64,000 nucleotides of DNA from CAXMST01 sp963712765 (GCA_963712765.1 CAVQIX010000002.1:11360-75359); one strand, 5' to 3'. Counted from the stretch's first letter, positions 33,125-42,429 are shown. The notes: generated from the letters alone by a model not told the origin. Translations and numbers: made by a program.

Positions 33125-34933
33125 ATGGAAGGCACCACGGCTCAGCGCGAGGCCAGCGGAGGACCCGGCAAGGAGATGGTCGCCGAGAACCTGGCCCTTG
33201 CCTTCCACGCGACGGTCGACAAGCTGGGGGGCCAGATCGCCATCAGGCACGGCGATAAGGAGATCAGCTGGACCGAGCTCCGCGCACAGGCGAGGGCGGC
33301 GGCCGGTGGCTTTGCGAGCCTCGGCGTCACCAAAGGGGACACGATCGCGATCATGCTCAACAACCGGGCTGAGTTCATGCCGATCGACCTCGGGGCGGTG
33401 ACCCTCGGCGCGGTCCCGTTCTCGCTGTACCAGACGGCCTCGCCCGAGCAGATCCAGTACCAGTGCGAGGATGCCGGCGCAAAGGTCGCCGTGGTCGAGA
33501 AGATGTTCCTCGAGCACTTCATGAAGGCGAAGCAGGACCTGCCGAACCTCGAGCACGTGATCACGCTCGACGGCGGCGGTGGCACGATGACCTTCGAGGA
33601 CCTGCTCGAGATCGATCCCGATTTCGACGACTCGGTCGCTTCCGAGGTGGGCCCAGACGACCTGCTCACCCTGATCTACACCTCCGGAACCACCGGTCCT
33701 CCCAAGGGCGTGCAGCTCACCCAGCGCAACCTGATGAGCCTCGTCTCCTCGGTGGACGACATGATCCCGTTCCCTGAGGACGCGGAGAACCGGATCATCT
33801 CCTGGTTGCCGGCCGCCCACATCGCCGAGCGCGGCGCCCACTACTACCTGCCCGTGATCAAGGGTGTCTCGGTGACGGTCTGCAGCGACCCGCGTAGGAT
33901 CATCGAGACCCTGCCGCAGGTGAAGCCGACCTGGTTCTTCGCGGTGCCGCGGATCTGGGAGAAGCTGAAGGCCGGTCTCGAAACGAGGATCGACAGTCTG
34001 CCCGAGGAGCAGCGGGGGCCGGCCCAGCTCGGACTCCAGGCCGCGCTCGCGAAGGTTCGCGCCGAGCAGAAGGGAGAGGAGGTTCCCGCCGAGGTCGCCG
34101 CCGGTGCCCAGCAGGCCGAGGAAGGCATGTTCAAGGCCCTGCGTGAGCAGCTCGGGCTCGACCATGCGGTGGCGGTCAACGTCGGAGCGGCGCCCACTCC
34201 GCTCGAGGTACTCGAGTTCTTCCACGCGATTGGAATCCCGATCGGCGAGCTCTGGGGCATGTCGGAGACCTGCGGCGTCGCGACCCTGAACCCGCCAGAG
34301 AGGGTCAAGCTCGGCACCGTGGGACCACCGACTCCGGGAATCGAGATCCGGCTGGCCGAGGATGGCGAGGTGCTCGTCAAGGGCGACTCGATCATGGCCG
34401 GCTATCGCAACCTGCCCGACAAGACGGCGGAGACGATTGACGCCGAGGGCTGGCTCTCGACCGGAGATATCGGCGAGCTCGACTCCGACGGCTACCTGAA
34501 GATCGTCGATCGCAAGAAGGAGCTGATCATCAACGCCGCCGGAAAGAACATGTCGCCGGCATCGATCGAGGCCAACGTCAAGACCGCGAGCCCCCTGATC
34601 GGCCAGTGCATCGCGATTGGCGATCAGCGTCCCTACAACGTGGCCCTGATCACGCTCGATCCCGAGTACGCCCCGGTCTGGGCCGAGAAGAACGGCCTCG
34701 GGTCGAGCTCGCTCGACGGCCTCGCCGCAAACGAGAAGGTCAACGCGGCGATCGAGGAGGCGATCGAGGAGGCGAACCAGAAGATGTCGCGGGTCGAGCA
34801 GATCAAGAAGTTCACGATCCTGCCGACCGACTGGGAGCCCGGAGGTGACGAGCTGACGCCGACGATGAAGCTCAAGCGCAAGCCGATCAACGAGAAGTAC
34901 GGCGCCGAGATCGAGGCCCTTTACGAGGGCTGA
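33125..34933 (+). CDS. Long-chain acyl-CoA synthetase (AMP-forming)
   Basis: 602 residues of the ANL superfamily. A3-type P-loop LIYTSGTTGPPKGVQL; LPAAHIAERG; GMSETCGVATLNPP; STGDIGELDSDGYLKIVDRKKELIINAAGKNMSP; and catalytic Lys in LTPTMKLKRKPI. It activates a fatty acid as acyl-AMP then acyl-CoA. The ~50-residue insertion near 290-345 matches long-chain FadD15-like proteins. Own ribosome-binding site AGGAGAAGG upstream of ATG. Chain-length preference unknown. Confidence 0.9.
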   Translation: MEGTTAQREASGGPGKEMVAENLALAFHATVDKLGGQIAIRHGDKEISWTELRAQARAAAGGFASLGVTKGDTIAIMLNNRAEFMPIDLGAVTLGAVPFSLYQTASPEQIQYQCEDAGAKVAVVEKMFLEHFMKAKQDLPNLEHVITLDGGGGTMTFEDLLEIDPDFDDSVASEVGPDDLLTLIYTSGTTGPPKGVQLTQRNLMSLVSSVDDMIPFPEDAENRIISWLPAAHIAERGAHYYLPVIKGVSVTVCSDPRRIIETLPQVKPTWFFAVPRIWEKLKAGLETRIDSLPEEQRGPAQLGLQAALAKVRAEQKGEEVPAEVAAGAQQAEEGMFKALREQLGLDHAVAVNVGAAPTPLEVLEFFHAIGIPIGELWGMSETCGVATLNPPERVKLGTVGPPTPGIEIRLAEDGEVLVKGDSIMAGYRNLPDKTAETIDAEGWLSTGDIGELDSDGYLKIVDRKKELIINAAGKNMSPASIEANVKTASPLIGQCIAIGDQRPYNVALITLDPEYAPVWAEKNGLGSSSLDGLAANEKVNAAIEEAIEEANQKMSRVEQIKKFTILPTDWEPGGDELTPTMKLKRKPINEKYGAEIEALYEG

Positions 34934-35023
34934 AGCCGGCGTGCCGGGTGGACGCGCCCGGAAGATTGCCCACGACCCGTTCTGGACGGTGACCGCGGAC
35001 GGCGGCGCCAGGATCGACTGAGC

Positions 35024-35302
35024 TCAGGCCGCCGCCGTCGCGTAGCGCTTCGCTGCCCGGTCCCTGCGCTTGGCGGCCTCTTCCTCGCGGTCCTTCGGCG
35101 GAGCCTTGGTCGTCAGCGAGTCGAGCAAATCCGCCGAGACCTCGGCGATCTGCTCGACGGCGCGCTCGAACGCTTCCTGATTCGCCTTCGAGGGCTTGGT
35201 GAAGCCGCTGATCTTGCGGACGTACTGCAGGGACGCGGACTGGATCTCCTCCTCGGTCGCGGGCGGGTCGAAGTTGTAGAGCGTTCTGATGTTTCTGCAC
35301 AT
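35024..35302 (-). CDS. DUF2277 family protein
   Basis: 92 residues beginning MCRNIRTLYNFDPPATEEEI, the hallmark of this small uncharacterised family; ASLQYVRKISGFTKPSKAN is the other conserved block. The C-terminus is charged (DREEEAAKRRDRAAKR). No catalytic function is known. TAAGCT lies 6 nt before ATG, a leaderless arrangement. Divergent from ispG. Confidence 0.88.
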   Translation of the reverse strand: MCRNIRTLYNFDPPATEEEIQSASLQYVRKISGFTKPSKANQEAFERAVEQIAEVSADLLDSLTTKAPPKDREEEAAKRRDRAAKRYATAAA

Positions 35303-35308
35303 GGCTTC

Positions 35309-35314
35309 AGCTTA
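35309..35314 (-). promoter_or_regulatory. -10 hexamer of the DUF2277 gene
   Basis: TAAGCT on minus, 6 nt before ATG 35302. Confidence 0.5.
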
Positions 35315-35357
35315 CGCTCCGTGGGGCCCTGCCCGGGCCCGGCCAGCGGCCGTGATC

Positions 35358-35363
35358 TAGCCT
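35358..35363 (+). promoter_or_regulatory. -10 hexamer of ispG
   Basis: TAGCCT 9 nt before ATG 35373; same hexamer and spacing as proC and cdsA. Confidence 0.5.
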
Positions 35364-35372
35364 GTAGGTGCG

Positions 35373-36662
35373 ATGGCTTCGAAGCGACAGATATTCGTAG
35401 GCGGTGTCCCGATCGGCGGCGGCGCCCCGGTGGTCGTGCAAACCATGACCAAGACCGAGACCGCGAACCTCGAGGCGACGATGGAGCAGATCAGCAAGGT
35501 CGCCGAGGCGGGCTCCGACCTGGTGCGCGTCGCTGTGCCCCGCGACAAGGACATCGAGGCGCTGAAGGTGATCGTCAAGGACTCGCCGATCCCGGTTATC
35601 GCCGACATCCACTTCAACCACACCCTGGCGCTCAAGGCGATCGACGCCGGCGCCCACTGCATCCGCCTCAACCCGGGCAACATCGGCGGTCGCGAGAAGG
35701 TCGCAGAGGTCGCCGCGAGGGCGACCAACGCCGGCACGCCGATGCGGATCGGGGTCAACTCCGGGTCGTTGCCCAAGCACCTGCACGAGCTCGAGCGGGA
35801 GGATCCGGTCGAGGCCCTCGTCACCGCTGCCGCGGAGTTCGTCGAGCTGATGGAGGATCTCGACTTCGAGAACTTCAAGGTCTCGATCAAGTCGACCAAC
35901 GTGCCGAACACGATCGCCGCCAACAGGCTCCTCTCGGAGCGGATCCCCTACCCGCTCCACCTCGGGATCACAGAGGCCGGGACGAAGTGGTCGGGGTCGC
36001 TGAAGTCGGCGGTGGGGCTGGGGACGCTGCTCGCCGACGACATCGGCGACACGATCCGGATCAGCCTCTCGACCTTCCACGCCGAGGAGGAGGTCAAGGT
36101 GGCCTGGGAGATCCTCAAGGCACTGCAGCTCCGTGAGCGCGGCCCCGTCCTGATCGCCTGCCCGACCTGCGGCCGCCTGCAGTTCGACATGGACACCGTC
36201 GTCGCCGAGATCGAGAAGCGGCTCGAGGCCTACACCGATCCGATTGAGGTCGCCGTACTGGGTTGCGCGGTCAACGGCATCGGCGAGGCCTCCCACGCTG
36301 ACTTCGGCATCACCGGTGCTCTCAACGAGGGCCTGATCTTCGCCCACGGCAAGCCCCTGCGAAAGGTGCCTCAGGACGACCTCGTCGACACCCTCTTCGA
36401 GGAGATCGACAAATCCGTCGGCAAGGGCGGCAAGGTCGAGTTCGACAACTCGGAATCCGCCGAGGGCGCCGAGTGGCTGAAGCGGATCGAGGAGGAGAAC
36501 GCCGGCGACCTCACGCCCGAGAAGATCGCCCAGCTCGAGGCCGAGGCGGCGGAGAAGGGCGAGGACATCACCGCACCCGGCGAGGGCGAGACCAACGGTA
36601 GGAAGGTCGCGCTTGACGAGGACGCGTCCCCGACCGCCGGGCGGCGGTTCACCCGGGCATAG
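35373..36662 (+). CDS. ispG: 4-hydroxy-3-methylbut-2-enyl diphosphate synthase
   Basis: 429 residues. TIM-barrel N-terminal part (VVVQTMTKTETAN, VRVAVP, ADIHFNHTLAL, RLNPGNIG) and the iron-sulfur part with CPTCGR, LGCAVNGIGEA and a Glu that completes the [4Fe-4S] ligands. It reduces MEcPP to HMBPP. After the canonical end (~residue 360) there is an extra acidic ~65-residue tail (EEENAGDLTPEKIAQLEAEA) not needed for catalysis. TAGCCT lies 9 nt upstream. Confidence 0.94.
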   Translation: MASKRQIFVGGVPIGGGAPVVVQTMTKTETANLEATMEQISKVAEAGSDLVRVAVPRDKDIEALKVIVKDSPIPVIADIHFNHTLALKAIDAGAHCIRLNPGNIGGREKVAEVAARATNAGTPMRIGVNSGSLPKHLHELEREDPVEALVTAAAEFVELMEDLDFENFKVSIKSTNVPNTIAANRLLSERIPYPLHLGITEAGTKWSGSLKSAVGLGTLLADDIGDTIRISLSTFHAEEEVKVAWEILKALQLRERGPVLIACPTCGRLQFDMDTVVAEIEKRLEAYTDPIEVAVLGCAVNGIGEASHADFGITGALNEGLIFAHGKPLRKVPQDDLVDTLFEEIDKSVGKGGKVEFDNSESAEGAEWLKRIEEENAGDLTPEKIAQLEAEAAEKGEDITAPGEGETNGRKVALDEDASPTAGRRFTRA

Positions 36663-36816
36663 GACCCAAGGGGCGCGAGCCACGCCGGGGCCGTCCGGTC
36701 CCTGCAAGGCGCCGACCAACCTGTTAGGGTTGCGAGCCTTCTGCAAGGTAGTTGTGTTTGTTCTATGAGCTTCTGAAGGACGGACGGGGCGCCTGGCGAA
36801 GGCTTACCCATCCGTG

Positions 36817-37554
36817 ATGCGCATTCCCCCAGCGATCAAGATCCTCCTCCCCCTCCTCGCCATCGTGGCGCTGGGCGGTACGGCGTTTGCCGCCAAGCGC
36901 ACGCTGAGCCCCAATCCGGCTGACCACCCGGCGCTGATCAGCAAGAAGCTCGACCCGAATCGCTATGACGGCGCCGAGGGGTGCCGCAAGCGGCACCCGA
37001 AGGGCATGCGCAAGCTGATCCGGTGGATGAAGCGGAATACCAAGCGGAGCACTGTCTGGGGCACGATCCGCTGCGACGGCGGCGTTCACAGCACAGGCCG
37101 AGCGCTCGACTGGATGCTCGACGCCCGCAAGAAGGGCCAGAAGCGGAAGGCGATGCGGGTGATCAACACCTGGCTGGCCAAGGACAGGAAGGGCCGCCGC
37201 AACGCCCTCGCCCGCCGGATGGGTATTCAGCTGATCATCTACAACTGCCGCTGGTGGCAGGCTGGAGACAGGGGCTGGCAGCGCTACAGCGCCTGCAGCG
37301 GCGGTCGCAAGGGCGCCGATCCCACCCAGGGTCACATCGATCACATCCACGTCGAGCTGACCAAGCCGGCCTCGAGGCTGAGGACCAGCTACTGGGAGAC
37401 CGGAGTCGACGGTGGTTCGGGCAACGGTGGCGGAATCAGCCCGGCGCGCGCTGCCGCTCACGGCTCCAGCGGCGGCCTGAAGCCGCGTCCGCCACTCCAC
37501 GGCCCCGGGGCCGAGGTCGGCCCCGAAGAGCTCGGCTCGCACGTCGGCCACTAG
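36817..37554 (+). CDS. Secreted M15-like (VanY/extensin-type) zinc peptidase
   Basis: 245 residues. A signal segment (ILLPLLAIVALGGTAFA) precedes a basic domain. Zinc-binding pattern of M15 D-Ala-D-Ala peptidases: VHSTGRALDW (His91, Asp98) matching SxHxxGxAxD, and HIDHIHVEL (His176, His178) matching the HxH ligand. Cys pairs (56/86, 144/160) may form disulfides. The C-terminal ~45 residues are Gly/Pro/His-rich. Likely trims peptidoglycan stem peptides or binds the wall. GTG 36814 directly before the ATG is an alternative start. Confidence 0.75.
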   Translation: MRIPPAIKILLPLLAIVALGGTAFAAKRTLSPNPADHPALISKKLDPNRYDGAEGCRKRHPKGMRKLIRWMKRNTKRSTVWGTIRCDGGVHSTGRALDWMLDARKKGQKRKAMRVINTWLAKDRKGRRNALARRMGIQLIIYNCRWWQAGDRGWQRYSACSGGRKGADPTQGHIDHIHVELTKPASRLRTSYWETGVDGGSGNGGGISPARAAAHGSSGGLKPRPPLHGPGAEVGPEELGSHVGH

Positions 37555-37613
37555 GTCCGCGTCCCGAGAAGCGGTGGGGCCGCGACTCACCACGGCCTGA
37601 CGCGCCGTAGGCG

Positions 37614-37619
37614 TAGGAT
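37614..37619 (+). promoter_or_regulatory. -10 hexamer of the GNAT gene
   Basis: TAGGAT 7 nt before ATG 37627. Confidence 0.5.
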
Positions 37620-37626
37620 GCGCCCG

Positions 37627-38091
37627 ATGGCAGAGGAACTGGAGATCACGATCGCGCGGGTCACGCACGTCGATCTCTCGGAGCTGCTGCCGATGATGCG
37701 GGCCTACTGCGACTTCTACGAGACCTCGCCGCGAGACGATCGTCTCGTCGCCCTGTCGCGCGCCCTTCTCGACGATCCCGGTGAGGGGGTCCAGTTCATC
37801 GCCCGCGACGACGACGGGATCGCGGTCGGCTTCGCGACGGTCTTCTGGAGCTGGGCGACCACGACCGCCAACCGGATCGGGATCATGAACGATCTCTTCG
37901 TCGTGCCCGGCCGGCGCGGGGCGGGGGTGGGGCAGAAGCTGATCGAGGCCTGCCGTGGGGCCTGCAGGACCCGGGGCGTCAACACGCTCACCTGGGAGAC
38001 GGCTCCCGACAACGCCACCGCTCAGCGCCTCTACGAGGCGACCGGCGCTGAGTCCTCGACCTGGAAGGCCTACGAGATCGCGGCCTGGTGA
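37627..38091 (+). CDS. GNAT-family N-acetyltransferase
   Basis: 154 residues. The acetyl-CoA binding signature is NDLFVVPGRRGAGVGQKLIEA (motif A), followed by LTWETAPDNATAQRLYEATGAE (motif B). The upstream strand GIAVGFATVFWSW is the usual beta4 neighbour. Acetyl acceptor unknown. ATG 37627 is supported by TAGGAT 7 nt upstream; an in-frame ATG at 37618 overlaps that hexamer. Confidence 0.88.
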   Translation: MAEELEITIARVTHVDLSELLPMMRAYCDFYETSPRDDRLVALSRALLDDPGEGVQFIARDDDGIAVGFATVFWSWATTTANRIGIMNDLFVVPGRRGAGVGQKLIEACRGACRTRGVNTLTWETAPDNATAQRLYEATGAESSTWKAYEIAAW

Positions 38092-38127
38092 AGTGAGCTC
38101 CGCCTCCCGGCGCTCGGCGTAGGGTAG

Positions 38128-38652
38128 CTACTCGACCGCGAGCAGATCGATGACGAAGACCAGGGTCTCGTCGGGGCCGATGACGGGAGGGGAGCCCTGC
38201 TTGCCATAGGCCTGCTGCGGTGGAATCACCAGCTCGCGACGGCCACCGACCCTCATGCCGGCAACGCCCTGATCCCAGCCCTCGATCACCTGTCCCCCGC
38301 CGAGCTCGAACGGAAAGGGCTGCCCGCGATCCCAGGAGGCGTCGAACTCCTCGCCGTTGGAGTAGCCGACTCCGACGTACTGGACGGTGACGAGATTCCC
38401 TGGTTTGGCTTCCGCCCCGTCTCCCTCGACGAGGTCGACGATCTCGAGCTCCTTCGGCGGTGGGCCATCGGGCACCGTCACCGCGGGCTTCATCGAGGTG
38501 TCGACGTCGCCGGCCGGCGCGGTATCTGCCGGGGCCTCGGCTCCGGTCACCTCCGCACCGGTCGTCGTTGCGCCGTCGTCATCGCCGCAGGCGGCCAGAG
38601 CGAGTACCGGGAGAAGGGCGAGGGTGCTGAGGGCTGGCTTGAGCTTGTTCAT
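38128..38652 (-). CDS. FKBP-type peptidyl-prolyl isomerase lipoprotein
   Basis: 174 residues. Lipoprotein signal with lipobox ALAAC (Cys22) and an acidic GDDDG after it; a Thr/Ala/Pro linker; then the FKBP domain: GDGAEAKPGNLVTVQYVGVGYSNG, EFDASW, PFPFELGGGQVIEGWDQGVAGMRVGGRRELVIPP, AYGKQG and LVFVIDLL. The rotamase-site aromatics are conserved. It assists folding of exported proteins. ATG 38652 gives a proper signal peptide; an earlier in-frame codon at 38670 would not. Confidence 0.9.
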   Translation of the reverse strand: MNKLKPALSTLALLPVLALAACGDDDGATTTGAEVTGAEAPADTAPAGDVDTSMKPAVTVPDGPPPKELEIVDLVEGDGAEAKPGNLVTVQYVGVGYSNGEEFDASWDRGQPFPFELGGGQVIEGWDQGVAGMRVGGRRELVIPPQQAYGKQGSPPVIGPDETLVFVIDLLAVE

Positions 38653-38683
38653 CGCGCCGGAGCGTTGCACAGCCGGGTGGCGG

Positions 38684-39928
38684 TCAGCTGAAGCGCAGTC
38701 CGGCGGCCGCGAAGCGGTCGAGCTCGGCGGCCCCGAGGGCGGCCGCCGGGGTAAGGCATCCCGCGGCGTCGGGCTTATCGGCTTCGGGATCGGCGAGGAT
38801 CAGGCCCGCCTCGGCCGTCATCCGGCTGGTAGCCAGGTAGCCGGGATGCCCGGCCGCGTCGACGCGGACCTCTGAGCTCACCCCCGACGGTCCCTGCACC
38901 CGGCAGACGATCTCCCAGCTCCAGGCATCGAGGCGATCTTCCCGCGGGCCGCCGGACGGCGTCAGCAGCCTCATCGCCGAGGTCCCGGCGCGGCGGACCG
39001 GCGCCGGGGCCCGGGTGAGCAGGTCGAGGCCGCCGTTGAGCGCCGACGCCGCACCGGCGAATATTGCCTGCGCCGGCCTGGTCGGCACGAAGGAGGAGGT
39101 GGCGACGGCCTCGCGATAGGGCAGCGGTGGTCGGCCGGCGAGGGCGAGGCTGCGCTGGATCACCGGCGGGTTGATGATCGGCGAGGGGATCATCGGCGCC
39201 AGGGGGCCGGCTTCGCTGTCCCAGCGGGGCCGATTGCGGATCGGGCTCGCGGCGCGCACGGACTCGGGCGTGTTCAGATCCCCGATCAGGGCCGCCGGAT
39301 CGCCGAGCGAGGCAGCGCCGTCGCCGGCCATTGCTTCGCGCAGCGACTCAAACGTCCCATTCGAGACGAAGTCGGAGGGAAGGGGCATGCCGGGGGGTGG
39401 GGTGCCGGAGAAGATCTCCTCGATGACAACCGGCTCCTCGCTGTGCTCGGCGGCGAGCCGCTCGATCCCGGCGAGCGCGAGCAGATCGAATGGAAGCGAC
39501 TCGAATCCGCAGACCTGGACGATCCTGGCGCCGCTGGTGCGCGCCGCGTCGTCCCAGCGGTCGATCATCCGGGCGACGAAGTCGATCTCGCCGGTGACGT
39601 CGACGTAGCTGATGCCGGCCTCGACACAGGCCTCGATCACCATCGGCGCCATCCGCGCGAACGGCCCGGCGAAGTTGACGATCGCAGCCGTCGTGGCTGC
39701 TGCCGCGGCGACGGTCTCGGCCACCTCGGTATCGACGACGAGGATCTCGGGCCTCTCCTCCTCCGGCCAGTCGGAGACCAGGGCCTCGAGCCGGTCGCGG
39801 GAGCGCCCGGCGATTCCCCAGTTGAGGCCGAGCTCCCCGGCGCGGCCGCGGAGGTAGGGGACGGCCTGGCGGCCGGTCACGCCGGTCGCGCCGAGGATGA
39901 TCACCGAGAGCTTTCGATCGGCTGCCAT
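38684..39928 (-). CDS. Saccharopine dehydrogenase-like / trans-acting enoyl reductase family protein
   Basis: 414 residues. N-terminal Rossmann VIILGATGVTGRQAVPYL; IVNFAGPFARMAPMVIEACVEAGISYVDVTGE and VQVCGFESLPFDLLAL are signatures of the saccharopine-dehydrogenase-like family that includes mycobacterial trans-acting enoyl reductase. Probably an NAD(P)-dependent reductase in lipid metabolism. ATG 39928 is favoured because TAGGAT ends 10 nt upstream; ATG 39940 (MDGAMAADRK) is the alternative. Divergent from proS. Confidence 0.8.
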   Translation of the reverse strand: MAADRKLSVIILGATGVTGRQAVPYLRGRAGELGLNWGIAGRSRDRLEALVSDWPEEERPEILVVDTEVAETVAAAAATTAAIVNFAGPFARMAPMVIEACVEAGISYVDVTGEIDFVARMIDRWDDAARTSGARIVQVCGFESLPFDLLALAGIERLAAEHSEEPVVIEEIFSGTPPPGMPLPSDFVSNGTFESLREAMAGDGAASLGDPAALIGDLNTPESVRAASPIRNRPRWDSEAGPLAPMIPSPIINPPVIQRSLALAGRPPLPYREAVATSSFVPTRPAQAIFAGAASALNGGLDLLTRAPAPVRRAGTSAMRLLTPSGGPREDRLDAWSWEIVCRVQGPSGVSSEVRVDAAGHPGYLATSRMTAEAGLILADPEADKPDAAGCLTPAAALGAAELDRFAAAGLRFS

Positions 39929-39981
39929 TGCACCGTCCATCCTAGGACCGCCCCGAGTACGGTGCCGGGCCGTCCGGCAGT

Positions 39982-39987
39982 TATCCT
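39982..39987 (+). promoter_or_regulatory. -10 hexamer of proS
   Basis: TATCCT, 11 nt before ATG 39999, close to the leaderless range. Confidence 0.4.
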
Positions 39988-39998
39988 CGCCCGGCCCG

Positions 39999-41687
39999 AT
40001 GACGCGCCTCTCGACATATCTGCTGCCGACCGTCAAGGACCCGCCCCACGATGCGGAGGCCGTCTCGCACAAGCTGATGGTCAGGGCCGGCCTGATCCGG
40101 CAACTCGGTGCCGGCATGTGGAGCTACCTCCCTGCCGGGCTGCGGGTCATCCGCCGGGTCGAGGCGATCATTCGCGCCGAGCAGGACGCGATCGGAGCTC
40201 AGGAGGTCCTGCTGCCGGTGCTCCAGCCTGCCGATCTGTGGCGAAAGACCGGGCGCTACGAGATCGGCGAGCTGTTCAAGCTGAAGGACCGCAAGGGCAC
40301 CGAGCTGGCGCTGGCGATGACGCATGAGGAGAACCTCACCTTCCATGTCGCCAACGAGGTCCGCTCCTACCGGGAGCTGCCGCTGATGCTGTACCAGATC
40401 CAGACCAAGGAGCGGGACGAGCCACGCCCGCGGGCCGGGGTCCTCCGGACCCGCGAGTTCACGATGAAGGACGCCTACTCCTTCGATCGCGACGAGGAGG
40501 GATTGCAGGCCAGCTACGAGCGCCAGATCACCGCCTACGACCGGATCTTCGATCGCAGCGGGCTGCGCTGGTACCGGGTTGAATCCGACGTCGGGATGAT
40601 GGGCGGCTCGGGCGCCGACGAGTACATGGCGCCCTGCGCCGCCGGCGAGAACGAGGTCGCCCTCGCCCCCGGGTACGCGGCCAACGTCGAGATCGCGAGC
40701 GCGGGCGCGCAACCGGTTGATCTGCCGCCCTCCCTGGACGCCCCGCGCGAGGCGCCGACGCCCGGCGCCACCACCGTCGAGGAGGTCTCGGGCGTGTTGG
40801 GAGTCCCGGCCGGGGCGCTGATCAAGGCGATGCCTGTGGTCAGCGACGACCGCGGCCTGATCCTCGTCCTCGTCCGCGGCGATCACCGCCTGAACGAGGT
40901 CAAGCTTCGCAATCACCTCGGCTCGGACTTCCGGCCCGCGCACGAGGCCGAGATCGCCGAGAGCCTCGGCCCGGTCGGCTTCGTCGGTCCGGTCGGGGTC
41001 GCTATCCCGGTAATCATGGACGAGGCGATCAGCGGCGCCGGCCTGGTCTGCGGGGCCAACGCTCCCGACGCCCACCTGATCGGGGTCGAGCCGGGCCGCG
41101 ACTTCAGTTTCGAGGAGGCGGACGTGCGGACCGTCGAGGCCGGCGACCTGACCTCGGCGGGCGATCCGATCGAGATCGAGCCGGCGATCGAGGTCGGCAA
41201 TATCTTCAAGCTCGGCACCCGTTACTCGGAGCCGCTCGGGGCGACCTACCTGGACCCCGATGGCAAGGAGCGGCCGATCGTGATGGGCAGCTACGGCATC
41301 GGCCCGGCGCGGATCGTGGCGGCGGCGATCGAGCAGCGCGCGGACGAGAAAGGGATCGTCTGGCCGGCCGCCATGGCTCCCTGGCAGCTGCACATCGTCG
41401 CGCTCGGGAAGCCCGGCGACGAGGTGAGTGAGGCGGCTGAGCGGCTGTATGAGGAGCTCACCGAGGCGGGCGTCGAGGCCCTCCTCGACGACCGGGGAAG
41501 CGCCGGAGCTGGGGAGAAGCTGACCGATGCCGAGCTTCTGGGCTGCCCGCTGCGGCTGACCGTCGGCAAGAGGGGACTCGCCGAGGGGGTAGTCGAGTCG
41601 CAGGTGCGACTCGATGGGGCGGAGGATTCGCTGCCTGTGGCGGAGGCCGCCGAGCGGGCGAGATCGCTGCTCGACGGGCTGGAGTAG
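39999..41687 (+). CDS. proS: Prolyl-tRNA synthetase, bacterial type with editing insertion
   Basis: 562 residues. Class II motifs: motif 1 around AIIRAEQDAIGAQEVLLPVLQP, motif 2 TKERDEPRPRAGVLRTREFTMKDAYSF, motif 3 GSYGIGPARI. The ~180-residue insertion between motifs 2 and 3 (GVPAGALIKAMPVV, HLIGVEPGRDF) is the INS editing domain that clears Ala-tRNA(Pro). The C-terminal anticodon-binding domain ends the protein. It follows the conserved ispG-proS order, here with other genes inserted. Confidence 0.94.
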   Translation: MTRLSTYLLPTVKDPPHDAEAVSHKLMVRAGLIRQLGAGMWSYLPAGLRVIRRVEAIIRAEQDAIGAQEVLLPVLQPADLWRKTGRYEIGELFKLKDRKGTELALAMTHEENLTFHVANEVRSYRELPLMLYQIQTKERDEPRPRAGVLRTREFTMKDAYSFDRDEEGLQASYERQITAYDRIFDRSGLRWYRVESDVGMMGGSGADEYMAPCAAGENEVALAPGYAANVEIASAGAQPVDLPPSLDAPREAPTPGATTVEEVSGVLGVPAGALIKAMPVVSDDRGLILVLVRGDHRLNEVKLRNHLGSDFRPAHEAEIAESLGPVGFVGPVGVAIPVIMDEAISGAGLVCGANAPDAHLIGVEPGRDFSFEEADVRTVEAGDLTSAGDPIEIEPAIEVGNIFKLGTRYSEPLGATYLDPDGKERPIVMGSYGIGPARIVAAAIEQRADEKGIVWPAAMAPWQLHIVALGKPGDEVSEAAERLYEELTEAGVEALLDDRGSAGAGEKLTDAELLGCPLRLTVGKRGLAEGVVESQVRLDGAEDSLPVAEAAERARSLLDGLE

Positions 41688-41693
41688 ACGCCG

Positions 41694-42335
41694 GTGGCCG
41701 ATGATCCGGCCCCACGCAGGCGCCTGACGCGCAAGCGCCTGCTCGGGATCGATCGCTCCGGTCCGGAGCCGACCCAGACGAGGGCAGGCCAGCCGCTGAG
41801 GCCGTTCACGCTGCCAAACCTGATCGGCTACATCAGGCTTGCGGCGATTCCCGTCTTCCTCAAGATCTCGTTCGACTCCGGCGACGGCCGCGACGCCGCC
41901 GCCGCCCTGCTCTTCGTCGCGATCGCGCTCGGTGATCTGCTCGATGGCTTCGTCGCCAGGGCCACCGGCCAATACAGCCGGATGGGCGCCCTGCTCGACC
42001 CCGTCGTGGACCGCCTCACGATCCTCGCCGGCGCGGTCGTCTGCTGGCATTTCGAGCTGCTCCCCCGCTGGGCGCTGGCCCTGCTCGTGCTTCGGGAGAT
42101 CGCCACCCTGATCCTCGCCCAGATCGGCCTCCGCAGGGGGGCTGACATCGAGATCACCTGGGTTGGCCGGATCGCGGCGTTCCTGATCATGGGCGGGATC
42201 TTCTGGGCGTTGGTCACCGACTGGATCGTGATCCAGATCGGCTTCGTGATCGGGGTCGGGATCTCGATCCTGGCGACCGTGCTTTACGCGCGCGCCTCGC
42301 GTGCCGCGATCGCCGCACGGGCCCAGGGGGGCTGA
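41694..42335 (+). CDS. CDP-alcohol phosphatidyltransferase (PgsA-like)
   Basis: 213 residues. The CDP-alcohol phosphotransferase motif DGx2ARx8Gx3Dx3D is complete in GDLLDGFVARATGQYSRMG-ALLDPVVD. An N-terminal basic tail (RRRLTRKRLLG) precedes LPNLIGYIRL, and five or six membrane helices follow. It joins a CDP-diacylglycerol to an alcohol, most likely glycerol-3-phosphate or inositol phosphate. GTG start 6 bp after proS. In mycobacteria a pgsA gene also lies a few genes before garA. Confidence 0.88.
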   Translation: MADDPAPRRRLTRKRLLGIDRSGPEPTQTRAGQPLRPFTLPNLIGYIRLAAIPVFLKISFDSGDGRDAAAALLFVAIALGDLLDGFVARATGQYSRMGALLDPVVDRLTILAGAVVCWHFELLPRWALALLVLREIATLILAQIGLRRGADIEITWVGRIAAFLIMGGIFWALVTDWIVIQIGFVIGVGISILATVLYARASRAAIAARAQGG

Positions 42336-42401
42336 GCCCGCAGCCGGGCCACCGCTCCTCCCTCGGACGGTGCATCGGCTCTCCCAACCTTCAACCTGGG
42401 A

Positions 42402-42429
42402 TTGAACCTTGTGCCGGCGTGCCTATAAT
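42402..42429 (+). promoter_or_regulatory. Canonical sigma-70-type promoter of the rsiG-FHA-merR cluster
   Basis: TTGAAC (42402-42407), 16-bp spacer, perfect TATAAT (42424-42429). This is the best consensus promoter in the window, with a ~45-nt leader and GAAAGAAGG before the rsiG start. Confidence 0.75.

Noticed and set aside
34941..35021. 26-codon open frame (GTG to TGA) between the acyl-CoA synthetase and DUF2277 genes
   Set aside because: No ribosome-binding site or -10 hexamer at the right spacing, and too short to judge; possibly a gene remnant.
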